Positions 9,198 to 20,462 are shown, counted from the stretch's first letter. The stretch: DNA of 64,000 nt from Herbidospora solisilvae (GCF_009901565.1 NZ_WXEW01000004.1:434001-498000); one strand, 5' to 3'. Notes: a model not told the origin generated them from the letters alone. Numbers and translations: made by a program.

Positions 9198-9887
9198 TCA
9201 GACGGCCAGCAGTTTACGGGCCTCCTCTCCCTGGAGGTCGGCGGCCGTCCCGGCGTGGACGACGTGGCCTCCGTCGAGGATCAGGTAGCGATCGGCCAGC
9301 CGCATGGCCAGGTCGAGATACTGCTCCACGAGAAGCACGGCGATTCCCGAGGCGTGCAGCGTCTCGATCGCCTCTTCGATCTCGATGATGATCGACGGCT
9401 GGATGCCCTCGGTCGGCTCGTCGAGGATCAGGAGCTTCGGCTTGGTCACCAGGGCCCGCGCGATGGCGAGCTGCTGCTGCTGGCCGCCGGACAGGAAGCC
9501 GGCCCGGCGCTTCAGCAGCGGTTTGAGGCGGGGGAACACGTCGAGCGCCTCGTCGAGCGCCGACTGGGGGTTCCCCGACGCCTCCAGCGTCACCAGCAGG
9601 TTGCCGAGGACGCTGAGCTGAGGGAAGGTCTCGTGGCCCTGGGGGACGTACCCCATGCCGAGTTTGACCCTCTCGTGGGGTTTCATCTTGGTGACGTCGT
9701 GGCCCTCGAAGGTCACCGTCCCGCCGGTCGCCGGGATGACGCCCATGATCGTGTTGAGCAGGGTCGTCTTGCCGACGCCGTTGCGGCCCATGACGCAGAC
9801 GAGCTGCCCCGGTTCGACGGCCAGCCCGACGCCGAAGAGCACCCGGGCACGGCCGTATCCGGCCTCCAAACTGTCAACTGACAACAT
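9198..9887 (-). CDS. urtE: Urea ABC transporter ATP-binding protein UrtE
   Basis: A 229-residue ABC ATPase with Walker A GRNGVGKTTLL, signature LSGGQQQQLAIARAL and Walker B LLILDEPTEGIQPS. The last is typical of UrtE/LivF-type subunits of branched-chain amino acid and urea importers. It is the last gene of the urtABCDE operon and overlaps urtD by 14 bp. With UrtD it would power uptake of urea delivered by UrtA through the UrtBC channel. Assignment as urea rather than amino-acid transport rests on the divergent urease operon. Confidence 0.93.
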   Translation of the reverse strand: MLSVDSLEAGYGRARVLFGVGLAVEPGQLVCVMGRNGVGKTTLLNTIMGVIPATGGTVTFEGHDVTKMKPHERVKLGMGYVPQGHETFPQLSVLGNLLVTLEASGNPQSALDEALDVFPRLKPLLKRRAGFLSGGQQQQLAIARALVTKPKLLILDEPTEGIQPSIIIEIEEAIETLHASGIAVLLVEQYLDLAMRLADRYLILDGGHVVHAGTAADLQGEEARKLLAV

Positions 9888-10635
9888 CGTGTGCGGCCTC
9901 CTCGCGCGCGCGACCCAGATAGACCTCTTGTACCCGCGGATCGGCCCGCACTTCGTCGACCGAGCCCTCGATCAGGAGTTTTCCCTCATGGAGGACGGTG
10001 ACGGTCGAGGCATAACGCCGGAGGAAGTCCATGTCGTGCTCGATCACGATGACGGTGTGGTCCTTGGCGATCTCGGTGAGCAGGTCGCCGGTCCTGACGC
10101 GCTCCTCCGACGACATGCCGGCGACGGGTTCGTCCAGGAGAAGGAGCCGGGGGCCCTGGGCGATCAGCATGCCGATCTCCAGCCACTGCCGCTGCCCGTG
10201 GGAGAGCACTCCGGCCTTGCGCGAGGCGAGGTCGGTGAGCTGGGTGGTCTCCAGCGCCTGGGCGACCTTCTCCGTCACGCCCCTGCGCCTGGTCAGCAGC
10301 GAGACCAGCGGCTTGCGGAACGACGCGGCCAGGTCGAGGTTCTCCAGGACGGTCAGCTCCTCGAAGACCACCGAGGTCTGGAAGGTGCGCCCGATCCCGA
10401 GCCGCACCCGCTGGTGCTCCCGCTTGCCGTTGACGACCGCGCCGTCGAAACGCACGGTGCCCGTGGTCGGCTTGGTCAGCCCGGTGATGATGTCGATCAG
10501 GGTCGTCTTCCCGGCGCCGTTGGGGCCGATCAGGAAGCGGAGTTCGCCGTTGTCGACGGTGAAGTTCACCCCGTCGAGCGCGCGGAACCCGTCGAAGACG
10601 ACCGAGACGTCGCGGACCTCCAGCAGCGCCGTCAT
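9874..10635 (-). CDS. urtD: Urea ABC transporter ATP-binding protein UrtD
   Basis: A 253-residue LivG/UrtD-type ATPase: Walker A GPNGAGKTTLID, signature LSHGQRQWLEIGML (the H and W are characteristic of UrtD) and Walker B LLLLDEPVAGMSSEE. The start at 10635 opens MTALLEVRDVSVVF and overlaps the urtC stop by ATGA. It works as a heterodimer with UrtE. Confidence 0.94.
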   Translation of the reverse strand: MTALLEVRDVSVVFDGFRALDGVNFTVDNGELRFLIGPNGAGKTTLIDIITGLTKPTTGTVRFDGAVVNGKREHQRVRLGIGRTFQTSVVFEELTVLENLDLAASFRKPLVSLLTRRRGVTEKVAQALETTQLTDLASRKAGVLSHGQRQWLEIGMLIAQGPRLLLLDEPVAGMSSEERVRTGDLLTEIAKDHTVIVIEHDMDFLRRYASTVTVLHEGKLLIEGSVDEVRADPRVQEVYLGRAREEAAHDVVS

Positions 10636-11714
10636 GCCGCCACCTCCTTCTTCCGACGCAGCGACCCCAGAATCCCGATGATGCCCTTGGGCGCCAGGCC
10701 GATGACCAGGATGAACAGCGCGCCCTGGAGGTAGAGCCAGGCGTCGGGGAGTTCCTCGCTGAAGTAGGTCTTGGCGTAGCCCATCAGGATCGCGCCGAGC
10801 ACCGCCCCGGCGAGCGCGAACCGCCCGCCGATCGCGACGGCCACCACCAGTTCGAGGGACGGCACGACCCCCAGCAGCGCCGGCGAGATGATCCCGACGA
10901 TCGGCACGAACAGCGCGCCCGCGATGCCCGCCATGACCGCCGAGAGGGTGAAGGTGATCGTCTTCACGGTGGCCGGGTTGTAGCCGAGGAACCGCACCCG
11001 GTCCTCGCCGTCCCGGACCGCGAGCAGGAGCCGCCCGAACCGGGAGCGCTGGAGCTGCCAGGCCCCGACGAAGAGAATGCCGAGCACGATCGCGACGGTG
11101 AAGTAGAGCCCGCGCTGGGTCGAGTCGGCGGCGACGTCCTGCCCGAAGAACTCGAAGAAGTTGGTCAGGCCGTTGGTGCCGCCGGTGAGACCCTGCTGGC
11201 CGACCAGGAGGATGACCATCGCGGCCGCGAGGGCCTGGGTCAGGATCGCGAAGTAGGCCCCACGCACCCGTTGGCGGAACACGAGCGTGCCGAGAAGCCA
11301 GGCGATCGCTCCCGGCACGACCACCACCATGGCGATCGCGAAGACCGGGTTGCGGAACGGCTCCCACAGGGCCGGCAGCGTCTCGACGCCGCTCCAGACC
11401 ATGAAGTCGGGCAGGCCGTCGCCGGCGTCGTTGAGCTTGAGGTGCATGCCCATCGCGTAGCCGCCGAGGCCGAAGAACACCCCCTGCCCGAGGGTCAGCA
11501 TGCCGCCCTGGCCCCAGGCCAGGCCGATGCCGAGGGCGACGATCGCGTAGGTGAGGTACTTGGCCAGCAGCCCCAGCCGGAACGGCTCCAGCACCAGCGG
11601 CATGACCACGAGCCCGATGACCGCGACGAGCGCGAAGAGGGCCGGGCCGCGCCAGTCGCGCGGTTCCTTGACGGGGGCCTCGGTGACGGGGGGCTTCTCG
11701 AGTGTGGCTGTCAT
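10632..11714 (-). CDS. urtC: Urea ABC transporter permease UrtC
   Basis: A 360-residue LivM/UrtC-type permease with about nine to ten hydrophobic segments after a short cytoplasmic N-terminus (MTATLEKPPVTEAPVKEPRD). The family motif after the middle of the protein is seen as AVRDGEDRVRFLGYNPATVK, and LGAILMGYAKTYFSEELPD near the end is typical of UrtC. Both ends overlap neighbours by ATGA, showing tight coupling within the operon. Confidence 0.94.
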   Translation of the reverse strand: MTATLEKPPVTEAPVKEPRDWRGPALFALVAVIGLVVMPLVLEPFRLGLLAKYLTYAIVALGIGLAWGQGGMLTLGQGVFFGLGGYAMGMHLKLNDAGDGLPDFMVWSGVETLPALWEPFRNPVFAIAMVVVVPGAIAWLLGTLVFRQRVRGAYFAILTQALAAAMVILLVGQQGLTGGTNGLTNFFEFFGQDVAADSTQRGLYFTVAIVLGILFVGAWQLQRSRFGRLLLAVRDGEDRVRFLGYNPATVKTITFTLSAVMAGIAGALFVPIVGIISPALLGVVPSLELVVAVAIGGRFALAGAVLGAILMGYAKTYFSEELPDAWLYLQGALFILVIGLAPKGIIGILGSLRRKKEVAA

Positions 11715-12577
11715 GTCAGCGCCCTTGAACGGAGGACGAACAGGCCCTGCGGCCGGAACTGGAGGAAGGCGATGATCACCGCGAACACGATCACCTTGGC
11801 CAGGCTGGCGTTGGTCCAGAACTCCGCGTACGAGTTCAGCAGCCCCAGCGCGAGCGCGGCGATGACCGCGCCCCGGAGCTGTCCGAGGCCGCCCGCGACG
11901 ACCACGAGGAACGCGTCGACGATGTAGTAGGTCCCGAGCGTCGGCCCGACCGGGCCGATCAGGGTCAGCGCGACCCCGGCGATCCCGGCCAGCCCCGACC
12001 CGATGAAGAAGGTCCGCTGGTCGACCCGCCCGGTGTTGATGCCGCTGGTCGCGGCCAGCTGCCGGTTCTGCATCACGGCCTGCATGCGGCGTCCCTGCGC
12101 GCTCCGGTTCATGTAGACCCAGATCGCCACGACCGAGCCCACGGCCAGCAGCAGGATGAACAGCCGGTTGTAGGGCATCGGCCCGAGCGCGCCCTGCAGC
12201 CACGTCGGCGACAGCACCTGCACGTTCGGCGCCCCGAACAGGTCCCGCGCCACCTGCTGCAGCACGAGCGAGACACCCCAGGTCAGCAGCAGCGTGTCGA
12301 GCGGGCGCCCGTAGAAGTGCCGGATCGCGGTCCGTTCGAGGATCAGCCCCATCAGCCCGGCCACCAGGAACGCCACCGGCAGCGCCACCAGCACCGCGTT
12401 CCGGTCGGCGAAGTCCTGCAGCAGGTAGGCCGTGTACGCCCCGGCCATGATGAACTCGCCGTGGGCCATGTTGATCACGCCCATCTGCCCGAACGTGAAC
12501 GTCAGCCCGAGCGCGATGAGCAGCAGGACCGCCCCGATCGACAGTCCGATCGGCAGCTGGTTGAGGATTCCCTCCAC
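11711..12577 (-). CDS. urtB: Urea ABC transporter permease UrtB
   Basis: A 288-residue LivH/UrtB-type permease, the short actinobacterial form. It begins MEGILNQLPIGLSIGAVLLL and keeps the family blocks MGVINMAHGEFIMAGAYTAY and RRMQAVMQNRQLAATSGINT. It forms the transmembrane channel with UrtC. The gap of 60 bases to urtA is the largest in the operon. Confidence 0.94.
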   Translation of the reverse strand: MEGILNQLPIGLSIGAVLLLIALGLTFTFGQMGVINMAHGEFIMAGAYTAYLLQDFADRNAVLVALPVAFLVAGLMGLILERTAIRHFYGRPLDTLLLTWGVSLVLQQVARDLFGAPNVQVLSPTWLQGALGPMPYNRLFILLLAVGSVVAIWVYMNRSAQGRRMQAVMQNRQLAATSGINTGRVDQRTFFIGSGLAGIAGVALTLIGPVGPTLGTYYIVDAFLVVVAGGLGQLRGAVIAALALGLLNSYAEFWTNASLAKVIVFAVIIAFLQFRPQGLFVLRSRALT

Positions 12578-12637
12578 CCTGCCCCCTTTCTGGAAGTACG
12601 GTCCCGGGGCGCGCGCGGGCGCCCCGGGAGATCGGCG

Positions 12638-13867
12638 TCAGGAGGCGAGGCTCCCGGCCCACGGATACGACTTCAGGTAGGGGTCGGGCTTGATCGGCTC
12701 GCCCGAGTTCCAGACCTCCTTGATCAGTCCGTCGGGCTGGATGATGCCGATGCGGGCCGTCTTGTACATGTGCTGCGTCTCGCCGTCGATGGTGACCAGG
12801 CCCTCGGGACGCTCCAGCGCGATCCCGCCGGAGGCCTTCTTCACCGCCTCGACCTCGGTGGTGCCGGCCTTCTTGACCGCCTCGGCCCAGAGGTAGACCG
12901 CGTTGTAGCCGGCCTCCATCGGGTCGGAGGTGACCTTGGCGGCGCCGTACTTGGCCTTGAAGGCGGCGACGAACTTCGTGTTCGCCGCGTTCTCGGTGGT
13001 CTGGTAGTAGTTCCACGCCACCGGGTGGCCGACGATGTTGTCGACGCCGATTCCGGTGACCTCCTCTTCGGCCACCGAAACCGAAAGGACCGGCATCGAC
13101 TCGGCCGTCACTCCGGCGCTCTTCAACTGCTTGAAGAAGGCCACGTTGCTGTCGCCGTTCAACGTGTTGAAAACCGCGTCGGGCTTCGCCTGAACGACCT
13201 TGTTGGTCAATGTGGAGTATTCGGTGTGACCGAGCGGGGTGTATTCCTCGCCGAGGATCGTCATTCCGTTCGCGGCGGCGTAGGCCTTGATGATTTTGTT
13301 GGCCGTGCGCGGGAAGACGTAGTCGCTGCCGACCAGGAAGATCTTGGTCTTGCCCTGTTCCTTCAGATAGTCGAGACCCGGGATGATCTGCTGGTTGGTG
13401 GTCGCGCCGGTGTAGAAGATGTAGGGCGAGGACTCCAGGCCCTCGTACTGGACCGGATACCAGAGCAGCGCCTTGTGGCGCTCGAAGACCGGGAGCATCG
13501 CCTTGCGCGAGGCCGAGGTCCAGCCGCCGAAGACGGTGGCGACCTTGTCCTGGCTGATCAGCTTGTTGGCCTTCTCGGCGAAGGTCGGCCAGTCGGAGGC
13601 GCCGTCCTCGACCACCGGTTCGAGCTTCTTGCCGAGCACGCCGCCCGCGGCGTTGATCTCCTCGATGGCGAGCAGCTCGGCGTCGCGGACCGTGACCTCG
13701 CTGATGGCCATCGTGCCGCTCAGCGAGTGCAGCAGGCCGACCTTGATGGTGTCGCCGCCCGCCGCGGCCCCGCCACCGGTCGTGCTCTCGGTCGGCTCAC
13801 CGCCACAGGCGGCCAGAGCCAGCACCAGACCCGCGCCCACCGCGGTCCGTAAGAATGCGTTGCGCAA
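12638..13867 (-). CDS. urtA: Urea ABC transporter substrate-binding lipoprotein UrtA
   Basis: A 409-residue periplasmic-binding-type lipoprotein of the UrtA/AmiC family. The signal peptide ends in a lipobox ([10 protein letters not shown]). The mature protein has the family blocks [35 protein letters not shown] and [20 protein letters not shown], the last typical of UrtA. The start is set at TTG 13867 because a perfect AGGAGG lies seven bases upstream and the signal peptide then begins directly; a longer ORF from ATG 13900 would put that ribosome site inside the gene. It is the first gene of the operon and faces ureA. Confidence 0.94.
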   Translation of the reverse strand: MRNAFLRTAVGAGLVLALAACGGEPTESTTGGGAAAGGDTIKVGLLHSLSGTMAISEVTVRDAELLAIEEINAAGGVLGKKLEPVVEDGASDWPTFAEKANKLISQDKVATVFGGWTSASRKAMLPVFERHKALLWYPVQYEGLESSPYIFYTGATTNQQIIPGLDYLKEQGKTKIFLVGSDYVFPRTANKIIKAYAAANGMTILGEEYTPLGHTEYSTLTNKVVQAKPDAVFNTLNGDSNVAFFKQLKSAGVTAESMPVLSVSVAEEEVTGIGVDNIVGHPVAWNYYQTTENAANTKFVAAFKAKYGAAKVTSDPMEAGYNAVYLWAEAVKKAGTTEVEAVKKASGGIALERPEGLVTIDGETQHMYKTARIGIIQPDGLIKEVWNSGEPIKPDPYLKSYPWAGSLAS

Positions 13868-13874
13868 TGAATTT

Positions 13875-13880
13875 CCTCCT
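13875..13880 (-). promoter_or_regulatory. Perfect Shine-Dalgarno site fixing the urtA TTG start
   Basis: AGGAGG on the minus strand lies seven bases before the TTG at 13867 and decides that start over the upstream in-frame ATG at 13900. Confidence 0.85.
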
Positions 13881-14098
13881 TGCCGATACGGCCCCCGCAC
13901 CGACCCATCTGCCGCAAAGGTGATCGAACGCGATTTCCCGGGAAAATCGGTGAGGTTAATAGCCGATTACCGAAACTTCACTCAATCAATGAACGCGGCG
14001 GACGGCGCTATCATTGACCGAGAGCGCCGGAAAACTCGGAAACGCGTCCGTCATCGCGCGGAAACGCCATTGAAACCGATCTTTCTTAGGGTCCGGCC
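13881..14098. promoter_or_regulatory. Divergent urt/ure control region with GlnR-like box
   Basis: This 218-bp region is AT-richer than its surroundings and separates urtA from ureA. At 14050-14065 it holds GTCAT, six bases, GAAAC, close to the actinobacterial GlnR box (gTnAC-n6-GAAAC). A further GAAAC follows after six more bases (14072-14076). TAGGGT at 14088-14093 could be the ureA -10 element, or its AGGG the ribosome site. GlnR control of urease is established in Streptomyces; binding here is inferred. Confidence 0.45.
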
Positions 14099-14401
14099 AT
14101 GCGGCTCACCCCACACGAGCAGGAACGCCTGCTCATTCACGTAGCGGCCGGCGTCGCGCGCGACCGGATGGACCGAGGCCTGCGCCTGAACCATCCGGAG
14201 GCCACGGCGATCATCGCCTCGTTCCTGCTCGAAGGGGCCCGCGACGGCCAGTCGGTCGCCGAACTCATGGACGCGGGCCGCAAGGTCCTGCGCCGTCAGG
14301 ACGTCATGGAGGGCGTGCCGGAAATGCTGGACTCCGTCCAGATCGAGGCGACCTTCCCCGACGGCACCAAGCTCGTCACCGTCCACCACCCGATCTCATG
14401 A
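14099..14401 (+). CDS. ureA: Urease subunit gamma
   Basis: A 100-residue UreA, the standard length. It begins [20 protein letters not shown] and contains [20 protein letters not shown] and the C-terminal [15 protein letters not shown], all diagnostic. It is a structural subunit of the nickel urease (UreABC)3 that hydrolyses urea to ammonia and carbamate. Its stop overlaps the ureB ATG (ATGA). It opens the urease operon opposite the urea importer. Confidence 0.97.
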   Translation: MRLTPHEQERLLIHVAAGVARDRMDRGLRLNHPEATAIIASFLLEGARDGQSVAELMDAGRKVLRRQDVMEGVPEMLDSVQIEATFPDGTKLVTVHHPIS

Positions 14402-14716
14402 CGGTTCCCGGAGAGATCGTCCCCGGCGCCGAGCCCGTCCCGCTGAACCCGGGGCGTGAGCGGGTGACCGTGCGCGTGGTGAACACCGCCGACCGGCCCA
14501 TCCAGGTGGGCTCCCACTACCATTTCGCCGCCGCCAACCCGGGGCTCGACTTCGACCGCGAGGCCGCCTGGGGCCACCGGCTCGACGTGCCGGCGGGGAC
14601 CGCCGTCCGGTTCGAGCCGGGCGTCGAGCGTGACGTCACCCTGGTGCCCATCGCCGGGAAGCGGGTCGTGCCCGGCCTGCGCTCCGAATGGGCCGGCCCT
14701 CTCGACGGGAGCCCCC

Positions 14717-14724
<8 letters not shown>
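14398..14724 (+). CDS. ureB: Urease subunit beta
   Basis: A 108-residue UreB with the family blocks [33 protein letters not shown] and [15 protein letters not shown]. It is a separate small subunit, as usual in bacteria other than Helicobacter. It overlaps ureA by four bases and ureC by eight, consistent with coupled translation of the three structural subunits. Confidence 0.97.
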
Positions 14725-16444
<1,720 letters not shown>

Positions 16445-16454
16445 GACGACGGCG

Positions 16455-17276
16455 ATGGACGGACCGGCCACCGGAGCACCCGCCGTGAACGGCGCGACCC
16501 TCGGGCTGCCGCCGACACAGACGGCGGCCTCCGGGATGCCGCTAACACACGGTCTGGCCGGTCTTCTGCTGCTCGCCGACTCGCGGTTGCCCGCGGGCGG
16601 CCACGCCCATTCGGGCGGCGCGGAGGAGGCCTGCCGCACCGGCGCGATCTCCGGCCCCGAGGACCTGGCGCGGTTCCTTCGGGGCCGGCTCGCGACGGCG
16701 GGCCGGGTGGCGGCGGCCCTGGCCTGGTCCGCATGCGAGGCGGCCCAGGCCTTCAGCCGCCCGGACAAGGAATCCCGCGAACCCGGCAGCCCTGCTTCGA
16801 GCGGGCAGGCACGCGTGGCCGACCCCGAGACCGCGTGGCGGCTCCTGGACGCCGAGGCCGACGCCCGGATCGCCTCGCCCGCCCAGCGGCTGGCCGGCCG
16901 CACCCAGGGCCGCCTGCTGATCCGGACCGCCCGGAGGATCTGGCCGTCCACGGCACTGGAGACGCTGGCCCGGGCCGTCCCCGACGGCGCCCACCACCCG
17001 ATCGCCCTCGGCGTCGCCGCGCAGGCCGCCGGGTGCACTCCGGACCAGGCCGCCATGGCGGCCGCCTACACGTCCGTCACCGGTGCGGCCACGGCCGCGG
17101 TCCGGCTGCTGGGGCTCGACCCGGTGACCGTGCACCGCCTGCTGGCCGAACTCCCCTATGACTCGGTCATCGCCGAACAGCACGACTGGTCAGCGCTACC
17201 CGCGCACGCCGCCCCCGCTCTCGATCTGCTGGCCGAACAGCACCTACGTACGGAGGTAAGGCTCTTTGTCAGCTAA
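16455..17276 (+). CDS. ureF: Urease accessory protein UreF
   Basis: A 273-residue UreF, longer than the usual 220-230 because of an extra N-terminal stretch of about 28 residues. The core begins at [20 protein letters not shown] and includes [17 protein letters not shown]. Family members gate GTP-dependent nickel insertion as part of the UreDFG chaperone complex. AGGAC upstream of 16455 supports the longer start, although the ATG at 16536 would give a family-length protein. Confidence 0.93.
   Translation: MDGPATGAPAVNGATLGLPPTQTAASGMPLTHGLAGLLLLADSRLPAGGHAHSGGAEEACRTGAISGPEDLARFLRGRLATAGRVAAALAWSACEAAQAFSRPDKESREPGSPASSGQARVADPETAWRLLDAEADARIASPAQRLAGRTQGRLLIRTARRIWPSTALETLARAVPDGAHHPIALGVAAQAAGCTPDQAAMAAAYTSVTGAATAAVRLLGLDPVTVHRLLAELPYDSVIAEQHDWSALPAHAAPALDLLAEQHLRTEVRLFVS
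17252..17256 (+). promoter_or_regulatory. Shine-Dalgarno site fixing the ureG TTG start
   Basis: GGAGG lies nine bases before the TTG at 17266, inside the 3' end of ureF, and supports that TTG as the ureG start. Confidence 0.75.
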
Positions 17277-17943
17277 CCACGATGACCACCACGACGCGCC
17301 CGACGGGCACGGCCGGGCGCTGCGCCTGGGCATCGGCGGCCCGGTGGGGAGCGGCAAGACCGCTCTGACCGCGGCGCTCTGCCGGAGCCTCGGCCCGTCG
17401 CTGCGCCTGGGCGTGGTGACGAACGACATCTACACGACCGAGGACGCCGACTTCCTGCGCAGGGCCGGCGTCATCGACCCCGACCGGATCATGGCCGTGC
17501 AGACGGGCTGCTGCCCGCACACCGCGATCCGCGACGACATCGCCGCCAACGTCGACGCCGTCGAGACCCTGGAGGAGCGCTTCGGCCCCCTCGACCTGGT
17601 CATCGTCGAGTCGGGCGGCGACAACCTGACCGCGACGTTCAGCCGGGGCCTGGCCGACCGCCAGATCTTCGTCCTGGACGTCTCCGGCGGCGACAAGGTC
17701 CCCCGCAAGGGCGGCCCCGGCGTCACGTCGGCCGACCTGCTGGTGGTCAACAAGACCGACCTCGCCCCGATGGTCGGCGCCGACCTCACGGTCATGTCCC
17801 GCGACGCGGCGGCCGTCCGGGACGGCAAGCCGGTGCTGTTCACCTCGATCCGCGAGGACCGGGGCGCCCACTCGGTGGCCGAATGGGTGGCCGGCGTCGT
17901 CGACTCGTGGCGGCACCAGCACTCCCACAGCCACCTGTCATGA
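17266..17943 (+). CDS. ureG: Urease accessory GTPase UreG
   Basis: A 225-residue SIMIBI-class GTPase with P-loop [12 protein letters not shown], the invariant nickel-site [16 protein letters not shown] and the base-specificity segment VVNKTDLAP. Both ends are His-rich (NHDDHHD and HQHSHSHLS), consistent with nickel storage or transfer. It supplies GTP hydrolysis for urease maturation. Translation starts at a TTG, overlaps ureF, and the stop overlaps ureD (ATGA). Confidence 0.96.
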   Translation: MSANHDDHHDAPDGHGRALRLGIGGPVGSGKTALTAALCRSLGPSLRLGVVTNDIYTTEDADFLRRAGVIDPDRIMAVQTGCCPHTAIRDDIAANVDAVETLEERFGPLDLVIVESGGDNLTATFSRGLADRQIFVLDVSGGDKVPRKGGPGVTSADLLVVNKTDLAPMVGADLTVMSRDAAAVRDGKPVLFTSIREDRGAHSVAEWVAGVVDSWRHQHSHSHLS

Positions 17944-18746
17944 CGAAGGCGCTGGTCCGGGCCCGTGCGATCCTCCGCACGGGCCTGGACGACCGGGGCC
18001 TCACCCGCATCGAGACCATACGCTCCGACCCGCCCCTGACCCTCCGCCAGACCGCGCCGGGAGAGGTCCACCTCGTCTCCACGGGCGCCGGCCCCCTGGG
18101 CGGCGACCACCTCCGCCTCGACGTCGAGGTCGCCGAGGGCACCTCCCTGACGGTCCGCTCCATCGCCAGCACGCTGGTGCTCCCCGGCGCCGGCCGCTCC
18201 CTGATGGAGATCCACGTGTACGTGGCCTCCGGCGCCACCCTCGTCTTCGCCCCCGAGCCGACGGTCCTGGCGGCCGGCTGCGACCACCGGATGACCACGG
18301 CCGTCACCCTGGCGGCCGACGCGTCCCTGTTCTGGCGCGAGGAGATCGTCTTCGGCCGCCACGGCGAGCGGCCCGGCCGCTGCCACTCCCGCTTCGACGC
18401 GACGGCCGGCGGCCGTCCCCTGCTGCGCCAGGAGTTCGTCGTCGGCGACCCCGAGGCCGACGGCAGCCCAGCGGTGTTCGGTACCGCCCGTTGCGTCGGC
18501 AGCACCCTGATCACGACCGAAACCCCGGCCGAGGGGCCGAAAAGCGAGCCGCGGGAGGCGGAGGTCGCCGAAGGGGTGGCCGTGCTCCCCCTGGCTGGTC
18601 CCGGCACTCTGGTCTCTGCGCTCGCCGCCGACGCGGTCGAACTCCGGAAGCGGCTCTCCTGGGGAGAGAGCCGCGTGTCCGTTCAGGCAGGTTCGCCGGC
18701 GCGAGCCACCGTCGGTCTCCGGCCGCCGGCGTCTCGCTTCCCCTAG
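17940..18746 (+). CDS. ureD: Urease accessory protein UreD/UreH
   Basis: A 268-residue UreD homologue with the family blocks [40 protein letters not shown] and [20 protein letters not shown]. It forms the scaffold to which UreF and UreG bind during nickel insertion. It closes the urease operon. The start at 17940 overlaps the ureG stop by ATGA; an upstream in-frame ATG at 17883 would read into ureG. Confidence 0.92.
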   Translation: MTKALVRARAILRTGLDDRGLTRIETIRSDPPLTLRQTAPGEVHLVSTGAGPLGGDHLRLDVEVAEGTSLTVRSIASTLVLPGAGRSLMEIHVYVASGATLVFAPEPTVLAAGCDHRMTTAVTLAADASLFWREEIVFGRHGERPGRCHSRFDATAGGRPLLRQEFVVGDPEADGSPAVFGTARCVGSTLITTETPAEGPKSEPREAEVAEGVAVLPLAGPGTLVSALAADAVELRKRLSWGESRVSVQAGSPARATVGLRPPASRFP

Positions 18747-18755
18747 GGTGGAGAG

Positions 18756-19235
18756 GTGGCAACCGCACATCCCCCCAGACCGGATCGAAGCGGGACAAGC
18801 GCCTTATTAGGCCTGGCCGTCGTCGCCGCCGGGCTCGCCCTCGCCGTCACCGGCGTGCTGCCCTGGGCCGGAATAAGCGCCACCTTCGGGGTCGTCAACG
18901 CCGACCTGACCTCCGTCCACGGAACCGAGGACGGGGCCGGATGGTGGGTGATGGGGTCGGGCGTCGTCGCGGCCGGCCTGGGCGCGCTGGGCATCTCGCG
19001 CAGCCGCATCGTCACCGGCCTGGCCATCCTGCCGGGTGCGGTCGCGGCGTTCTCGCTGGCCATGTTCCTGACCCGGCCCCATGGGTTCGACCGGCTCACC
19101 ATGGCCATCCCCGGCCTGGTCAGGGTCGAACCCGTGATCCTCTACGGCTGGTGGGCCGGCCTGGGCGCCTCGGTCGTGCTCGCGGCGCTGGCCTGCCTGG
19201 CGCTCACGAGGCGCCGTCCGCCGGATCAGTCGTAG
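18756..19235 (+). CDS. Small integral membrane protein, Trp-associated-type
   Basis: A 159-residue protein with four likely membrane segments (LLGLAVVAAGLALAVTGVL, VMGSGVVAAGLGALGI, LAILPGAVAAFSLAMFL and LGASVVLAALACLAL). The loop PWAGISATFGVVNADL and the GWWAGLG segment recall actinobacterial Trp-operon-associated membrane proteins, but no function is known. The GTG at 18756 follows GGAGAG closely. The 3' end overlaps era by 10 bp in convergent orientation. Confidence 0.7.
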   Translation: MATAHPPRPDRSGTSALLGLAVVAAGLALAVTGVLPWAGISATFGVVNADLTSVHGTEDGAGWWVMGSGVVAAGLGALGISRSRIVTGLAILPGAVAAFSLAMFLTRPHGFDRLTMAIPGLVRVEPVILYGWWAGLGASVVLAALACLALTRRRPPDQS

Positions 19236-20140
19236 AAGCCGAGCCGGCGCAACTGCTTCGGGTCGCGCTGCCACTCCTTGGCGACCTTGACCCGCAGGTC
19301 GAGGTAGACGCGGCTGCCGAGCAGCGCCTCGATCTGCTTGCGCGCCCTGCTGCCGACGTCTTTCAGGCGCGAGCCGCCGGGGCCGATGACGATGGCCTTC
19401 TGCGAGTCGCGCTCGACGAACATGAAGGCGTACACGTCGAGGAGGTCGTCGCGCCCCTCGCGCGGGCCCATCTCCTCGACGACCACCGCGATCGAGTGGG
19501 GCAGCTCGTCGCGCACGCCCTCCAGGGCCGCCTCGCGGATCAGCTCGGCGACCAGCACCTGCTCGGGCTCGTCGGTCAGCTCGCCGCCGGCGTAGAGGGG
19601 CGGCGACTCGGGCAGGCGCTCGATCAGCAGGTCGGCCAGCACGTCGAGCTGGTCGTCGCCCTTCGCCGACACCGGCACGATCTCGGCGAACTCGGCCAGC
19701 TGCGACACCGCGAGCAGCTGCTTGGCGACCTCCTCGCGGGAGGCCAGGTCACACTTGGTGACCACGGCGACCACAGGCGTCTTCTTGACCGCGCCGAGCT
19801 TCTCGGCGATGAACCGGTCGCCCTTCCCGATGGGCTCGTTGGCCGGGACGCAGAACCCCAGCACGTCGACCTCGGTCAGCGTGGAGAGCACCAGGCTGTC
19901 GAGCCGCTCCCCCAGGAGGGTGCGGGGCCGGTGGAGGCCGGGGGTGTCGACGATGACGAGCTGCGCGTCGGGCCGGTGGACGATGCCGCGGATCACCCGC
20001 CGGGTCGTCTGGGGCTTGGAGGAGGTGATGGCGACCTTGGTGCCGACCAGGGCGTTCATCAAAGTCGACTTGCCCACGTTGGGCCGCCCGACGAACGCGG
20101 CGAACCCCGCGCGGAACTCAGACCCCGGCCGATCAGACAT
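19226..20140 (-). CDS. era: GTPase Era (16S rRNA processing and 30S assembly)
   Basis: A 304-residue Era with all GTPase motifs: G1 GRPNVGKSTLMN, G3 VDTPGLHRP, G4 TKCD, and the C-terminal KH RNA-binding domain with VIGPGGSRLKDVGSRARKQ. Era binds the 3' end of 16S rRNA during small-subunit maturation. It overlaps the cytidine-deaminase-like gene by 8 bp and closes the conserved minus-strand block that also includes ybeY and phoH. Confidence 0.96.
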   Translation of the reverse strand: MSDRPGSEFRAGFAAFVGRPNVGKSTLMNALVGTKVAITSSKPQTTRRVIRGIVHRPDAQLVIVDTPGLHRPRTLLGERLDSLVLSTLTEVDVLGFCVPANEPIGKGDRFIAEKLGAVKKTPVVAVVTKCDLASREEVAKQLLAVSQLAEFAEIVPVSAKGDDQLDVLADLLIERLPESPPLYAGGELTDEPEQVLVAELIREAALEGVRDELPHSIAVVVEEMGPREGRDDLLDVYAFMFVERDSQKAIVIGPGGSRLKDVGSRARKQIEALLGSRVYLDLRVKVAKEWQRDPKQLRRLGFYD

Positions 20141-20462
20141 AGCGGCCTTTCAGCGAGCCGTCGGCGCCCGCGTGGAACAGGATCGCGTTGCCCAGGTCCT
20201 CCACCGCCGCCAGGTCTTCCCGCGCGGGCTCCTCGGCGTCGTTGACGAGCGCCGCGGCCTCCAGGCCCTGGGCCCCGCTCGACACCGCCGTCGCCACCGC
20301 GACCTGCACGGCGGTCAGCCGCAGCGAGGGCAGGTTCACGTCGGTCGCGACATAGGTCCGGCCGGTCTCGTCACGGACGGCGGCGCCTTCGGCGGTGCCG
20401 TTCCTGGCCCTGGCCGACCGCGCCAGGGTGAGGATCTTTTCGTCTTCAGGGTCGAGCGTCAC
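20133..20462 (-). CDS. Cytidine-deaminase-like protein lacking zinc ligands
   Basis: A 109-residue protein whose size, position next to era and layout (ARNGTAEGAAVRDETGRTYV, then NLPSLRLTAVQVAVATAVSS) match the cytidine deaminase fold. The zinc-binding His/Cys-Ala-Glu and Pro-Cys-x-x-Cys motifs are absent: the expected C/H-A-E position reads LTAVQVAVA and there is no Cys in the protein. It is therefore unlikely to deaminate cytidine and may have a structural or regulatory role. It starts with GTG, overlapping the upstream lipoprotein stop (GTGA). Confidence 0.7.
   Translation of the reverse strand: MTLDPEDEKILTLARSARARNGTAEGAAVRDETGRTYVATDVNLPSLRLTAVQVAVATAVSSGAQGLEAAALVNDAEEPAREDLAAVEDLGNAILFHAGADGSLKGRYV

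Noticed and set aside
9874-11367. Fusion of urtD with an upstream frame (497 codons)
   Set aside because: The frame before 10635 is an off-frame shadow of urtC; UrtD begins at the ATG that overlaps the urtC stop.
13940-13980. Possible GlnR half-sites around GATTACCGAAAC
   Set aside because: The spacing between the GTnAC-like and GAAAC-like parts is not the required six bases, unlike the site at 14050-14065.
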